Below are positions 33,056 to 46,697 of a DNA stretch of 64,000 bases, one piece after another. The stretch comes from Trogon surrucura. Lineage: Eukaryota > Chordata > Aves > Trogoniformes > Trogonidae. The stretch covers positions 5,960,501 to 6,024,500 of the forward strand of contig CM036618.1 of the NCBI GenBank assembly GCA_020746105.1, in the 5' to 3' direction. The translations under genes were made by a program, and so were the position numbers. Within the stretch, counting starts at the first letter, position 1. Each line of letters starts with the position of its first letter. Below the pieces are notes generated by a model. The model did no database searches and was not told the origin of the DNA. It saw nothing but the letters and a program-made list of their open reading frames with translations.

Positions 33056-35496
33056 CTGTGTTCCAGTTTTCTGTTTAGGCGAGAGAGTCCTCTGTGGCTT
33101 TTTTAACTGCACCTCTAAAATGAGATGTCTCCCATGTAGTACTTTTGGGGAGAAGCCTGCCTAACAGAAACGTGCTTTGGTTTGTTTGTGAGTGAACCAC
33201 GGCTAGTCCCGGTAACTTTAGCAAGGGAGAAATCTGTCAGTGTGAACTTGACCGCTTCTGGAATATGTGCTAAATGCAGACACAGTGAATGAACCTCTAG
33301 AGCAATCACCAAGTGCTGTTCTTGTCTGCCAGGGAAAGAATGAAGTGGTTTCCTCTAGCATGTCACAGGTTGGCCTCTGGGAAAATGCCACAATCTAGTA
33401 GCTTGAGATGATTCAGAGAAATCATGTGTGCCAAGTAAGTCTCTTCTTAGCATCTTTCCTTAGAAAGCTCCTACAATTCAGCATTATGTGAACTATATGC
33501 TTCAGACATGGGTCTCATCTGTGCTTACTTATAACACAGCCATTGCAAATATAATGCCTTTTGACTGATAAGTCACTCTAGTAATCATCCTACTCTAACG
33601 AGAATTCCATACCACACACTGAAAGACTCAAGTACTTCTAACATGCTGTGTACTATTGCTTATGCAAGACAAAATGATGGGGAAAAAAGAGTATTTTGTA
33701 CTTGCATTGATGGAATTCTGACTTGTTACTCTGCCACATGCAGGGGAAGATAAATTCTGGAGACAATTTTAGTATCACATAAAATGCGCCTTGTGTATTT
33801 TTCCATTATTAAAAGTATAACCTAAACTCTGTCAGGATGGAATGATCTAAGCTGAAGGGAAAATACAAAATTAGGCTAGGAGAGACTAGATGTGTTTAGC
33901 TGGAGAAAAGGTTGCAAACAAGAAAAGCTTTGGCTTCTCCTTTTCCTTCATTTTCCATCATTTTCAATCTTGTCGCCATGAATAATATAGTTGATCTTTG
34001 CCACGGTTATGAAGCAGCTGCAGAATACATAACAAAGTTGAAAACCAGCTGAAAAAACACTTATCTGTTTTGTTTTCAATTGAGACGCTCCTCCAAGTGC
34101 AGAAAAGTAGCCAGACGGATATAATTCCATAAGGTACAACTGATCAGCATATAGTTCAGGTTTTAGAGGGGTATTTTGAGAAATCTTCTGAAACAACAAC
34201 AACAAAACCCGACTTACATGTTACAGTCAGCTAAAATATCCTTTTTGCAGCCCTGAACAGAAGTCTTAACTCCGAGGTTTCTTGTTCTGCATGTGCCCTT
34301 TCAGTCTGTTGCTGAGGACTTCAGTGATCAGTGGACTGTTTGCAGACAGAAGCTTCTCATGAAATTATGGATGTACATTTGGATGGGAGTCATCTAAGCT
34401 AGTCTAGATCCCCTTTACACGCTGAAAACAGGTGCTTCCAAGTGAAAGAAGCATCTTCTTTTCAGGAAGATAGGTAAAGGTTGGATGGATTGCACACTAA
34501 AAGTGCCATTTCTCTTTTGTCCATCAAGGGCATTAGGTGTCTACTTTAAAGGAAGCCTTATAGGATAGTAGATAGGTGATGTAATAATAAAGGATTTTAA
34601 GGATTAGCAAAAGAGGAGAAAAGGAGGTGGATTAAGTTCTGATTGGTCCAGTTTCTTGTTTTGGTGGGGTTTTTAATTATTATTTTGTAGCAATCACGTT
34701 TCCAGATGATCTCACCGGTGCTAGAAGCTTTCCTCTGATTTAGTAAGGAAATTACTCTGTCTGTTTCTCTGTCTTGCTCTCCGCCCCAGGAAATTGTCCC
34801 TGGCCCATGCTAACTCCTAAGCTGTGCCCAGAAATCGCTTAGGAGAGTTTTAGTTTGCCTGAATCCAAGCCAAGACACCACCTTGTTGACAATATAGATG
34901 AATTGAGTTCTGCTGCCTTGTGCAGCTGTCTGGCACTATTTAATTTGTTGGTGTAGCCTGGCAGAGACAGAGAAATGGATGGATAATTTCCAAATGGCAA
35001 CTGGGATCTAGCCACCCAGTTCTGGAGGGGAAGAGAAATTCACAGCAGGACATGACCAGAACACACCAAAAGCCCTTGAATCAGCAAAAAAAAGTCCTGT
35101 TGCATGAAAAATCCATGTTGAGAAATGCTAAATAATCAAATAATACCCAGTCAAAAGCAAGCAGATCATTCTCCATTTTGAGTGAGGTGTCTTAGCCATC
35201 AAGTTTTGTTTTACCATGTTTTCAGGTCGGCCTTCAAATCTTGTGCCTTGTGAAGAAACTTTTCCATAAATAAATCATGTGGAGTTTGTTTCATCTGGTG
35301 TGGATGTTTTATTTTAAGTTATTTTAAGTCCATTAGGGATACATCAAAACTAGATAACTTTATATTGTTTTTTCAGGTACAGCCAAACTGAATCGAGCTT
35401 GCAGCCAATATTATCAATGAAGCCTAGAGAGAGATTTCCTGACTTCATTGCCCAAATGAAAGTGTCAAACCGATTGAAATACCCTGGTTTATCTTC
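33056..35496. other. Intergenic DNA
   Basis: No supported gene. A short CR1-like scrap (GGAGAGACTAGATGTG, TTAGCTGGAGAAAAG) lies near 33877-33915. Confidence 0.45.
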
Positions 35497-35968
35497 ATAA
35501 AATCATAGGATGGTTTGAGTTTGAAGGGACCTTAACAGATCATCTAGTTCCAACTCCTCTGCCATGGGCAGAGACACCTCCCACTAGACCAGGTTACTCA
35601 AAACCCTGTCCAGTCTTACCTTGAACACTTCCAGGGAGGGGGCATCCACAGCTTCTCTGGGCAACCTGTTCCAGTGTCTCACCACCCTCAGAGTAAAGAA
35701 CTTCTTCCTAATGTCTAATCCAAATCTACTCTGCTCCAATTTAAAACCACTGCCCCTCGTCATCGCCACACACCCTTGTGAACAGCCCCTCCCCAGCTTT
35801 CCTGTAGCCCCTTCAGGTACTGGCAGGCTGCTCTAAGATCTCCCTGGAGCCTTCTCTTAACCAGGCTGAACAATCCCAACTCTCTCAGCCTGTCCTAGTA
35901 GGAGGGTGTTCCAGCCTTCTGATAATCTTAGTTGCCCTTCTCTGAACCTACTCCAACAGGTCCTGATC
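35497..35968 (-). mobile_element. CR1 LINE 3' fragment
   Basis: Reverse-oriented, about 470 bp: AATCATAGGATGGTTTGAG, GAAGGGACCTTAACAGATC, then antisense ORF2 C-terminus ([19 protein letters not shown] on the minus strand). No full frame. Confidence 0.9.
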
Positions 35969-38546
35969 TACAGACGCCCATCCAAAAAGGCTCATTTTCC
36001 CATCATATCTGTCCTATCTGCCAGCCCACACAAATGTCTCACATGCCCTCAGATGGTTCTAGACACCCATGCTTAGGCAACTGAACCATGTCTGTAGTGG
36101 CTGATCAGCTTAAGTACTCCCTGGGGTCTATCTTAAGAGGTCTATCGAGCTCAGACTTCTGCTGCACCTGTAGACACACGCCATGCCGGTCTCAATCCGT
36201 AGCTCAAACTCATTTGAAAGACTTGAGTCATTTCACAGAGGGACTTATAGAACCATTTAAAATATTCTGTGATATGGAAGTCATACTCATAGGGCTGGAC
36301 AGTATAACAGAATTAGAACACCTGCTACTCTGAGACCAGCAGCAGAAGAAGCAGGAGGGTAGTCTGGGGCTTCTCCATCAGCCCAAGGTACCACGTGCAA
36401 GTAACTGGACTGAGCCTCATGTCTTAATTATAGTCTGAACTCCACCAATAAAGGTGGTTGCTTCTTGTATGTACAACACATTTTAGTCTTACATCCTCCA
36501 CTGAAGAAAACTTCACACAGACAATAAATCATTAAATTCCTTCCCTTTAGCACTTTCCTTCAGCTGTGGGCTAACCCCCATAAACTGTAACTGGCAATTT
36601 GGCAGCACTACACTTATTTTTATGATTAATCTTGTCAATCCACAGGCGCTTGCTTCCCCAAACAGCTGACCTCTTCCTACAATGTTATTTTTGATAAGTG
36701 ATGGCTCATTGCTCTCTGTTAAACTGCCAGTACTCTGCTGTTCAGTTTTCAAATTCTTACTGAAGGCAGAGGCACCAATATCTTATATTAAGGATTCCTC
36801 ATGTTTTCCACAATAAAGTCTTGCTATACTGGAACTTTCAAGCTGAAATTGCTTTTCACACATTTGTTTCCCATCAATATTTTTCAGAAAGATTCAGTTA
36901 AAATTCTGTCATTCCCAAGACCAATGTTAAGAAATATTTTGTATATGTAAAATAATAGTAAAAAATACAAAAAAAAATACTATTGCTGAAATACATTTCT
37001 GTGCTTTGAAGCAGAAATCGAGCCACACATGTAACCCTGAAGACAATGCTGTGTCTTCAGCTATTTTCATTAAGTTCTCCCAAATGTGCTACACCTCTGA
37101 GCCCCTGGAAAAATCAGTTTATATATGCTCAGGAGAGACTGTTTGACAGGTATATTGTCCCATGTGCTGGCACTGAGCTTTTCCCAGCACAGCTCCTTTC
37201 CCCACCACCCCTTGGATCACCAGGCACTTGCACCCTGGGGTCACTGAGCCTGAGCAAGGGCTTCCCTCTAAAGATTTCTCTCAGAATCTGCAGGTCACCA
37301 AAGTGCTGGCAGTCAGTGATACAGAGAGCAGAAAGAATTGCTGAAGCTCCTACCATGCAAAGACAAGTGCAAACCAAGTCACATGAAGATTTCTGAAAAA
37401 AATGAGGATAAGACAGGGGGCAAAAAGGTTTAGGAGAGAAAGAACATGGAAAGACAGCAGAAGGGAAGATGGGAATCTGGGGAATGCAAAAAGAAAAGTG
37501 GCAGGAAAATGGGAAAGAAAACTGTGAAAGAAATAAGAGCAGAGAGAAGAGCAGATTCTGCAGTGTTTCTTGCAGAACACAGGCAAGAGATGAAGGGAAG
37601 TTGATGGCTTATGCATTTTAGCACATATTTAAGACACAGGACCTCCAGAACTTCCTCCCTTCTAGGGAAAGAGCTGTGACCAGGATTACATGACATAAGT
37701 GTTTGGTATTATCTCTTGCTCCTCTCTCAAACTGCAACAAACCTCACAACCCAGAATTTTTGACTACTTGTTCAGATCAAAACAGTAAACAACATTTCGT
37801 TTTTAGTATGTTACTAGTTCTTTTTTGCATACCTTTAAGAACGACAACTTTGGTATCGAAGCGTGGCTCTATAAAGAGCAATTCTTCAATTCAGAAGTTC
37901 TCAGATCGGTGTCCTTGCTGGCAGAGATTTTCTCTCTTTCACATCAGAAAGGCACAAGAGAACTGCAAGCAGAGAGAAAGAGCAAATTCAGAGTGGGCCC
38001 TGCTCAATTTACCAGAGAAATTACCATGCATTTCCATGTTTTCCTGAGTTATATCTTGGATATATTTGTCTCTTGATTTAGGGAAATGCTGTGTATGGGA
38101 ATAAATCAAACTGTTGTTTCCAATTACCAAGAAATGCAAACACTTATCTAATAGCACTGCCCTGTTCTCTTCACGCAATGTGAAGAACATGAAACACGCT
38201 GAAGTGATGGTTGCCTATACAAACTTGCACAAAAATCAGGTGTGGAAATCAAACATCCTGGCTCCTATGCCCTGACCATAAGACTGAATTTCTTCCCTAA
38301 ATCAACAAGTTCAAGGTGAACTTAATGACAAGGAGATCAGCTTGGCACAGAAAGTATCGAGAAGAAGAGTGTGCTGGGGACTTGGTGTGACTCTCAACGC
38401 TCAGCTGCATCTCTCCATGGGCATTTGGTGTTAGAATGCTCTGTTCCTGAGTGTTGCTCAGCTCTTTGTTAATGACTAACTCTCCTCACTGATGTGTTTT
38501 CTTCTCCTCCCTCTGGAACAGAATTCAGTGAAGCTGTTTGCAGACA

Positions 38547-38586
38547 CAAAAAAAAAAAAAAAGAAAAAGAAAAAGAAAAAAAAAGA
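38547..38586. repeat. Poly(A)/(GAAAAA)n tract
   Basis: A-run followed by repeated GAAAAA units; simple low-complexity sequence. Confidence 0.85.
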
Positions 38587-41186
38587 GTCTGTGGCAGTGT
38601 GAAAAAAACAACCCAGCAGGTTTTACAATAAAAGAAGGCTTTTAGTTACTAAGTCTTGGTTTGTTCTTGCAACATCAGGCTCTTAAAAGGCTCTCAGTCA
38701 TATCTCACAGTATCTACTACAGCTGATACTGTGCTGGTTGATGTATTTTCTTATTTTACATTAGCTGATAGATTAATGATTTCATTCATGACTCATGCTG
38801 CCTGTTTCTATGGTCTTGCAGCTGGATTTGCATCCAGTTATTTTTTCCTGCTCTAACTGCCAGACCACAACTGCTCTTACATTATTTTCCTAGGAACAGT
38901 TCTCTGGCTCTCCCTGTTATCCCTGGGCATTCAGGCTTTTTACTCACCTAAGATATTCCCAGATTAATTTTTTTGTTATGTGCCAAACCCCCAAAGCTTT
39001 AGCTCAAATTACTAGAAATAGGGGATGCCTATGGCTAGATGACAAACTGAAAAATGGATACAGGTGACCACAGGTGTCTTGAGGTTTTAAACAGTACACG
39101 GTAACACTTAGGAGAGGACTTTTACGGCCGTCTGCCAGCATTTGCAAATGATGGTATCTGTGTGAGTGATCATGACACACAGCCAGCAATTGAAGTGGAA
39201 CCAGGAGCATGAAATACAAAGTGGCATGTGCAAGTGCTGCAATAATAACACTGATAAGGCAGCAGCACTCAAGAGGCTGTAATCAGTCTGCGCTCCACTG
39301 CTGCAAGCAGATAAGAGGGACAGGAGGCCACATGCCCCTCATCCCTGTAGCCAGAGCTTGCATATTAGGAGTGTAATTTCCATAGGTTCTTCCGTAATCA
39401 AGAAAGACAAACTCTAAAAGGTGGTTCAGTCTAGCTGATCTCCAGCAGAAGACCTCACCTCTGCTCTTGCTGTACAGCAATGGTTTTCAACCTTCTTCAC
39501 TTTGCAGAAGTCTTAATGGTTGTTCTTGGAGGTACAGAGCTCTGGCTGCCAAACTGAAGCATCCTGATACGGGACCTTATGAAAGCACGAGGATAAAAAC
39601 CACAACTCTAGAAGCAGCCAAGGGTGTCTGCACTCTCAAGCTATGCATTTCAGGTCAATACGTTATGTTCGTTGAGGTGAATCTGGGCCACCATTGTTGC
39701 CCCAGGGATGTGAAAGATCCACACTTCAAATAATTAGATTTTCTTGGGCATACTTCAATTTCTCATAGCGTCCAATATTTTCACATTGTTTTTCAAAATT
39801 TATTACATTCCATGAATACAAGTTACATATTTGACTGTTAATCAGCACAAAGTTTCAGCACGAACCAAGGTCTGATTTTTATCTTGGAGACAGAAAGCAC
39901 TAAGCTGCTGGGTTGTTTTTTGTCAAATTGCATTTTTCAGAAATATCGTGATCAAATATGCATTTTCCTGTTTCAGTCATCTCTGTCTTGGAAATCAAAG
40001 GAACAATCATTGGCCAAGACGCACATATGCACAGATAATCATAGTCAAAGCTCATAAAGACAGACATTCAGTTACTAATAATTAGTAGCAACTCCTCCTT
40101 CAGTGAACAGTGGATCCAAAGAAGCCATCTTTCTGTCAGATTTGTAACAGAGCTAGAAGACAGAGATGCAAGAACCACTGAAATTCTTTACAAGATATTC
40201 TTCACAATGTTTTTTCATCCTGAATAAGCATTGGTGCAGGCAGGTTTCTGTCACTCTAAGTTGAATTTGCAGAACATAGTTTTGCGCAATGGGCTTGTGA
40301 AGGCAGCTCCACCATTCCCAACATTCATTTTCCACAGGCCAGATTTATTCTTCAACTATTGAGTGATTATTTTATTTGTTGGATGATGGCACCAAGGAGT
40401 ACTAGGCTGAGAGCTATAGCTTGTTACTTTAAGAAAAGAAGTGAAAATATTCACGTTCAAGGAAAAAGGCTTGTCATCTATAGCTTTGTGAAGTTTGTGC
40501 AGAGTTTTCCATGGTTTTTTTTTTTTGTTTCAAATGAGACTATTTAAAAGTTGATGCTTTAAAAAAGGAAGAATGCAAATAGATACTAATCTCCTTCCAG
40601 TGAGAATATATAAGCAAGTAAAACATTCCCAGTTAAGTTCTTTTCCTCATTTTCTGCATTTCCACAGATGCAGACCCAGGTTACAGGAAACACCAACTGT
40701 CTGAACCGTGATATTCTTCTCAGTTGTTAACCCCCACGCTTTTAAAATGCAAATTTGGAACCAGCTCAGCAAATGGCTGAGACACAAACCACTACAAGAA
40801 ATCAGTGTATACATCACTGAAAATTCAGATATGATGCGCAGAAAAAAAAAAGAAATCCTACTTACAATGGGTTTCTTGTAGTTTAGTTTCCTGAAAACAG
40901 CTGGGATTTTGAAAGCCACCTATGGAACGGGAGCAACAAATGCGTTTCCATTAGCTTTGATAATCACAGCCGAGATTTCTATTTGAAATTCAGATCTTAT
41001 TTGCAACTTCTTTCCACAAGAGATGTTCTGGACCAGCTGAACAGGGACAGGATCTTTTGTGATCTCTCTCTCAGGTTCCTTCATTGCAGATCCTTCCTCA
41101 GGGCAGCCACACAGCAAATCCTTGGCTGCAGAGACCTCTTGTGGAGGAGATTTCAGACGGTTCTGGCAGGAGGAGACATTTTTGTG

Positions 41187-41233
41187 TTTTTTTTTTTCTT
41201 TTTGTTTTCTCTCTTTTTTTTTTTTTTTTTTAA
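41187..41233. repeat. Poly(T)/CTTTT tract
   Basis: Nearly pure T with C and G interruptions; could be an antisense A-tail, but no element is recognisable to its left. Confidence 0.8.
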
Positions 41234-41352
41234 TAGGAAGAACAAGAAGAAGGATGCCCTGTCGATTGTTGTGTCAAGACAAAGTCCAGGCAAGACATCC
41301 TGCTCACTCCAGCATCTGCTTCACCCAGCCTGGACTATCAACAGGTCTAACC

Positions 41353-41753
41353 AGAGAGACTGAGAGAACTGGGGCTGTTCAGCCTTGAAAGGAGACGGCT
41401 GAGAGGGGACCTTATTAATGTACAGAAATATCTGAGCAGTGGGTGTCAAGGGGAAGGGGACAATCTCTTCTCAGTGGTGCCCAGCAACAGAACAAGAAAT
41501 AATGGGTTTAAGTTAGAACATAGGAAGTTCCACCTCAACATGAGGAGAAACTCCATTACTGTGAGGGTGCTGGAGCCCTGGCACAGGCTGCCCAGAGAGG
41601 TTGTGGAGTCTCCTTCTCTGGAGACTTTCAAAACCCACCTGGAAACGTTCTTGTGTGGCTGTCCCAGGGGATCCTGCTCTAGCAGGGGGGTTGGACTAGA
41701 TGATCTCTAGAGGTCCCTTCCAACCCCAAACATTCTATGATTCTACGATTCTC
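41353..41753 (+). mobile_element. CR1 LINE fragment
   Basis: Plus-oriented ORF2 C-terminus and 3' UTR: AACTGGGGCTGTTCAGCCTT, GGAGACTTTCAAAACCCACC, GGTCCCTTCCAACCCC, ending ATTCTATGATTCTACGATTC. The ORF is broken. Confidence 0.9.
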
Positions 41754-42087
41754 ACTCTGCAGAAGATGCCCAAATTCCCTGAGAGCTGAAACACAGAAGC
41801 TCATATTCCTGTCATCTTTGCCTAATTTAATACTCCCAGACAGGAGGTGTTTGGCAATGCTCCTGCCTAAAAGTTTTGCCACTTCTATTTGAAAATATAA
41901 CATGCCATCTGGTTTTCACAAGCTGAACTAATGTTTCTACCTATAAAGGCAGCAGAATGTTTCAGTCACTCATTGTAACAGTCCTGGAATTTCATGATAT
42001 ATTCTGTTAAAAGGGGGCTGCAATCCTGCCTTTAGGAAAAGCTACCTTCTTTTTAAAAAAAAAAAAAAAGAAATAAAATTTTCTAGA

Positions 42088-42838
42088 ACTTCATGAGGTT
42101 CAACAAGGCCAAATGCAAGGTCCTGCACATAGGATTGGGGCAGTCCCTGATATCAATAAAGGCTGGGGGTGAGTGGATTGAGAGCAGCTCTGCAGAGAAC
42201 TTGAGGGTGTTGGTGGTTTAAAAAAATGAACATGAGCCAGCAAATGTGTGCTTATAGCCTGGACGGCCAATTGCATCCTGGGCTGCATCCAAAGCAGCGT
42301 GGCCAGCAGGGCAAGAAGGGGATTCTGCCCCTCTGCTCTGCTCTGGTGAGACCCCACCTGCAGTTCTGTGTCCAGATCTCCGGCCCTCAGCACACGAAAG
42401 ACACGGATGTGTTGGAGAGTCCACAAAAATGGTCAGAGGGCTGGAGGACCTCTGCTGTGAAGAAAGGCTGAGAGTGTTTGAGTTGTGCAGTCTGGAGAAG
42501 AGAAGGCTCTGGGAAGACTTTATAGCAGCTTTCTCATACTTAAAAAGGGCTTATATGAAAGATGGGGATGGACTTTTTAGCAGGGCCTATTGTGACAGGA
42601 CAAGTGGTAACGTTTTTAAACTAAAAGATGGTAGATTCAGATTAGAAATAAGGAAGAAATTTTTTACCACGAGGGTGGTGCAACACTGGACCAGATTGCC
42701 CAGAGAGGTGGTAGATGGAAACACACAGAAAGTCAGGTTGGGACTCTGAGCAACCTGATCTACTTGCTCATTGCAGGGGTGGTGTGAAACTAGATGACCT
42801 TTAAAGGTCCCTTTCATCTCCAAACATGTGGTTCTATG
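42088..42838 (+). mobile_element. CR1 LINE fragment
   Basis: Plus-oriented, about 750 bp. Starts in the ORF2 region coding for a FNKAKC-like sequence and runs to a decayed 3' end (GGTCCCTTTCATCTCC, GTGGTTCTATGAA). Several frameshifts. Confidence 0.88.
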
Positions 42839-42969
42839 AATAAAGCCTACCAACACACCTGTATGCCCAGGAAAATCACTCCACCTAGTGCATACTTGGC
42901 CAGCACTCACAGAAGGCAGAAAAGTACAGCAGACAAACTTATAAGTAAGTACATATTTAATTTTGGATC

Positions 42970-45760
42970 ATCATAGAATCATAGAATGTTAGGGATTGGA
43001 AGGGACCTCGAAAAATCATCAAGTCCAATCCCCCTGCCACAGCAGGAATGCCTAGACTATGCCACACAGAAACATGTCCAGGCAGGTCTTGAATGTCTCC
43101 AGAGAAGGAGACTCCACAGCCTCTCTGGGCAGCCTGTTCCAGGGCTCCGTCACCCTCACTGAGAAGAAGTTTCTTCTCGAGTTCAAGCGGAACCTCTTAT
43201 GTTCCAGTTTCAGCCCATTACCCCTTGTCCTATCAGTGGTTGTCACCGAGAAGAGCCTGGCTCCATCCTCGTGACACTCACCCTTGATATATTTGTAAAC
43301 ATTAATGAGGTCACCCCTCAGCCTCCTCTTCTCCAAACTAAAGAGCCCCAGCTCCTTCAGCCTTTTCTCATAAGGGAGATGCTCCACTCCCTTAATCATC
43401 CTAGTTGCCCTGTGCTGGACTCTCTCCAGCAGTTCCCTGTCCTTCTTGAGCTGAGGGGCCCAGAACTGGACACAGTATTCCAGATGGGGTCTCACCAGGG
43501 CAGAGTAGAGGGGAAGGAGAACCTCTCTTGACCTACTAACCACCCCCCTTCTAATACACCCCAGGATGCCATTGGCCTTCCTGGCCACAAGGGCACAGTG
43601 CTGGCTCATGGTCATCCTGCTGTCCACCAAGACTGCCAGGTCCCTTTCCCCTACACTACTCTCTAATAAGTCATTCCCCAACTTATACTGGAACTGGGGT
43701 TGTTCCTACCCAGATGCAAGACCCTACATTTACCCTTGTTGTATTTCATTAAATTTTTCCCCACCCAACGCTCCAGCCTGTCCAGGTCTCGCTGGATGGC
43801 AGCACAGCCTTCTGGCGTGTCAGCCACTCCTCCCAGCTTGGTGTCATCAGCAAACTTGCTGATAGTACTCTCTAGTCCCTCATCCAAGTCATCGATGAAT
43901 ATATTGAATAATACTGGTCCCAGTACCGACCCTTGAGGCACTCCACTGGATACAGGTCTCCAACCAGACTCCGCCCCATTGACCACAACTCTTTGGCTTC
44001 TTCCCCTCAGCCAGTTCACAGTCCACCTCACTACCCGAGAGTCTAGACCACACTTCCTCAGTTTAGCAGCAAGGATGCTGTGAGAGACTGTGTCAAATGC
44101 TTTACTGAAGTCAAGGTAGACCACATCCACCGCTCTGCCATCATCTATCCACCTTGTTATATCCTCATAAAAGGCTATGAGGTTAGTCAAGCACGACTTC
44201 CCTTTGGTGAAGCCATGTTGACTGTCTCTAATGACCCTCTTATCCCTGATATGCCTTGAGATGGCACCAAGGATAAGTCGTTCCATCACTTTCCCAGGGA
44301 TGGAGGTGAGGCTGACCAGTCTATAGTTACCCGGGTCCTCCTTCTTGCCCTTTTTGAAGACCGGAGTGACATTTGCTTCCCTCCAGTCCTCAGGCACCTC
44401 TCCCGTCTCCCAAGACTTGGCAAAGATGATGGAGAGTGGTCTAGCAATGACATCAGCCAGCTCCCTCAGCACCCATGGATGCATCCCGTCTGGACCCATG
44501 GATTTATGGATGTCCAGATTGCTTAATTGGTCCCTAACCCAGTCCTCATCGACTAAAGCAAACTCCTCCACTGCCCTGACTTCCTGTGGGGCCTCAGGGG
44601 AACGGGGCTCCTCAGGACAGCCTCTGGCAGAGTAGACAGAGGCAAAGAAGGCATTCGGTAACTCTGCCTTCTCTGTATCATGTGTCACCAAGGCACCCAC
44701 CTCATTCATCAGTGGGCCTACATTGCCTCTGGTGTTAGTTTTATCTGCCACGTATTTGAAAAAGCTCTTCCTGTTGTCCTTGACCCCTCTCGCCAGGTTC
44801 AATTCTAGGGAGGCCTTTGCTTTCCTAGTTGCCTCCCTACATCCTCGGACAACAGCCTTATATTCTTCCCAAGTGGCCAGCCCTGCCTTCCAAGATCTGT
44901 AAATTCTCCTCTTGCCCTTGAGCTTACCCAGCAGATCCCTGTTTAGCCACACAGGTCTCCTGGCTCCCTTCCTTGACTTCCTACGTGTCGGGATGCTCTG
45001 ATCTTGAGCACGGTAGAAGCAGTCCCTGAACACTAACCAACTGTCTTGGGCCCCTTTACCTTCAAACAGCCTTGCCCATGGGATTTTCTCTAGTAATTGC
45101 TTGAAAAATCCAGAGTTTGCCTTGGCAAAGTCCAGGGTTGCAATTCTGCTTGCTATTTTGTTTCTGCTACATGAGATCCTGAACTCCACCATTTCGTGGT
45201 CACTGCAGCCAAGGCAGCCCTCAACCTTTACTGCTTCAACCAGATCCTCCTTGTTAGCGAGGATGAGGTCCAGCAGTGCTCCTCTCCTAGTCGGCTCCTC
45301 CACCATTTGCAACAGAAAATTGTCATCGATGCACTGGAGGAACCTCCTGGACTGTGGCTGGCTGGCTGAGTTGTCCTTCCAGCAAATATCAGGGAAGTTA
45401 AAATCCCCCACGACAACCAGGGCCTGTGATTGTGAGACCGCTCTCAGCTGCCTGTAGAAGGCCTCATCAACTTCCTCACCCTGATCTGGTGGCCTGTAAT
45501 AGACACCCACGACAGTATCTCTCCTGCCAGCCTGCCCCTTAATTCTAACCCATACACTCTCAACTTGCTCCTCATCCATGCCTGGATGGTGTTCAAGACA
45601 TTGTAGTTGCTCTTTCACATAAAGAGCGACTCCACCACCTCCCCTGGCTGGCCTGTCTTTCCTGAAAAGGACATAGCCACCCATGACCACATTCCAGTCA
45701 TTTGGATGGTACTGCCTTTCTCTATCTTCTTTTACCTTCCCAGCCACAACATTTCTGTGC
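42970..45760 (-). mobile_element. Long CR1 LINE, 5'-truncated, nearly intact ORF2
   Basis: About 2.8 kb on the minus strand, running from inside the endonuclease domain to the 3' end (plus-strand ATCATAGAATCATAGAATG at 42970). It is the longest and best preserved CR1 here. It abuts a second minus-oriented CR1 at 45763. Missing: ORF1, the 5' UTR and the N-terminal part of the endonuclease. Confidence 0.93.
43052..43681 (-). pseudogene. CR1 ORF2 C-terminal domain, frameshifted continuation
   Basis: 209 codons continuing the element's ORF2 after the indel: [54 protein letters not shown], ending at the ORF2 stop just before the 3' UTR. Confidence 0.85.
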
Positions 45761-45762
45761 AT
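43663..45762 (-). CDS. CR1 ORF2: endonuclease and reverse transcriptase (partial, one frameshift)
   Basis: A 699-codon open frame. Residues about 30-200 are the C-terminal half of an APE-type endonuclease ([13 protein letters not shown], then [10 protein letters not shown] with the catalytic SDH). Residues about 390-660 are the reverse transcriptase ([61 protein letters not shown]). The frame ends early at 43663. The C-terminal 209 residues continue in another frame (43052-43681), so one small indel near 43690 separates an otherwise continuous ORF2. The first methionine is only the first ATG after truncation. CR1 ORF2 makes target-primed cDNA in trans or cis; this copy is probably inactive because it lacks a full endonuclease. 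Confidence 0.9.
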   Translation of the reverse strand: MHRNVVAGKVKEDRERQYHPNDWNVVMGGYVLFRKDRPARGGGGVALYVKEQLQCLEHHPGMDEEQVESVWVRIKGQAGRRDTVVGVYYRPPDQGEEVDEAFYRQLRAVSQSQALVVVGDFNFPDICWKDNSASQPQSRRFLQCIDDNFLLQMVEEPTRRGALLDLILANKEDLVEAVKVEGCLGCSDHEMVEFRISCSRNKIASRIATLDFAKANSGFFKQLLEKIPWARLFEGKGAQDSWLVFRDCFYRAQDQSIPTRRKSRKGARRPVWLNRDLLGKLKGKRRIYRSWKAGLATWEEYKAVVRGCREATRKAKASLELNLARGVKDNRKSFFKYVADKTNTRGNVGPLMNEVGALVTHDTEKAELPNAFFASVYSARGCPEEPRSPEAPQEVRAVEEFALVDEDWVRDQLSNLDIHKSMGPDGMHPWVLRELADVIARPLSIIFAKSWETGEVPEDWREANVTPVFKKGKKEDPGNYRLVSLTSIPGKVMERLILGAISRHIRDKRVIRDSQHGFTKGKSCLTNLIAFYEDITRWIDDGRAVDVVYLDFSKAFDTVSHSILAAKLRKCGLDSRVVRWTVNWLRGRSQRVVVNGAESGWRPVSSGVPQGSVLGPVLFNIFIDDLDEGLESTISKFADDTKLGGVADTPEGCAAIQRDLDRLERWVGKNLMKYNKGKCRVLHLGRNNPSSSISWGMTY

Positions 45763-46198
45763 ATCATAGAATTATCACGGTTGGAAGGGACCTCAAAGAT
45801 CATCTAGTTCCAACACCCCTGCTATGGGCAGGGACATCCCCCACTAGATCAGGCTGCTCAGAGCCCCATCCAGCCTGGCCTTAAAAACTTCCAGGGATGG
45901 GGCTTCCACCCCCTCTCTGGGCAACCTGTGCCAGGGTCTCACCACCCTCCTGGGGAAGAACTTCTTCCTAACGTCCAATCCGAACCGATCCATCTCTAGA
46001 TTTAATCCATTCCCTCTAGTCCTATCACCACCCGACATCCTAACAAGCCCCTCCCCAGCTTTCTTGTAGCCCCCTTGAGATACTGGAAGGCCACAATAAA
46101 GTCTCCTTGGAGCCTTCTTTTCTGCAGATTGAACAGCCCCAACTCTCTCAGTCTGTCTTCACAGGAGAGGTGTTCCAGCCCTCTGATCATCCTCATGC
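45763..46198 (-). mobile_element. CR1 LINE 3' fragment
   Basis: Reverse-oriented, about 435 bp, of a subfamily different from its neighbour (TCATAGAATTATCACGG start, GGTTGGAAGGGACCTCAAAG). Ends in antisense ORF2 sequence near AGCCCTCTGATCATCC. The longer CR1 lies immediately to the left in the same orientation. Confidence 0.88.
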
Positions 46199-46687
46199 CA
46201 TATAAAACAAATTTTTACGACGTGCCACAGTTAGCAGGGATTTGGTTGAATTTCAACTAGATGAGAAGGTTACACCTTGTCCTTTCCTGTATCTAGTATC
46301 CATACGTGTTTTGAGCAGACCAAAACAAGCACAGCTGTATGTTTAACCCTGAGCAGTGAGCTGCACACAGAACACCTGCCTGCTGGCAAAAACAACGAAG
46401 TGGGTGCAGCCACCCACCTGTCAGGAAACAAAGCACTGGAGCTAAGGCCTGTAATTCAGTCCTTCCATTTCTTTTATTTTTATGAAGGGAAGGAAGAAGA
46501 TCATAGAATCACAGAGACATTCTGGTTGGAAAAGAACCCTGGGATCACCAAGTCCAACCTATAGCCCTACTCTACAGAGCCCACACCTAAACCATCTCCC
46601 CCAACACCATGTCTAAACGACCTTTAAACACCTCCAGGGAAGGTCACTCAACCACCTCCCTGGGCAGCCTGTTCCAGTGCCTGACCC

Positions 46688-46697
46688 GAATGGGGAA
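46688..46697. repeat. Left target-site duplication of the SINE
   Basis: GAATGGGGAA, identical to 46891-46900; the bases on both sides belong to the host CR1. Confidence 0.85.

Larger units (their letters stand above)
35969..41352. other. Gene-poor intergenic stretch
   Basis: About 5.4 kb without a supported gene. Contains the A/G-rich tract at 38547-38586 and the T-rich tract at 41187-41233. The remaining open frames lack recognisable domains. Confidence 0.45.
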
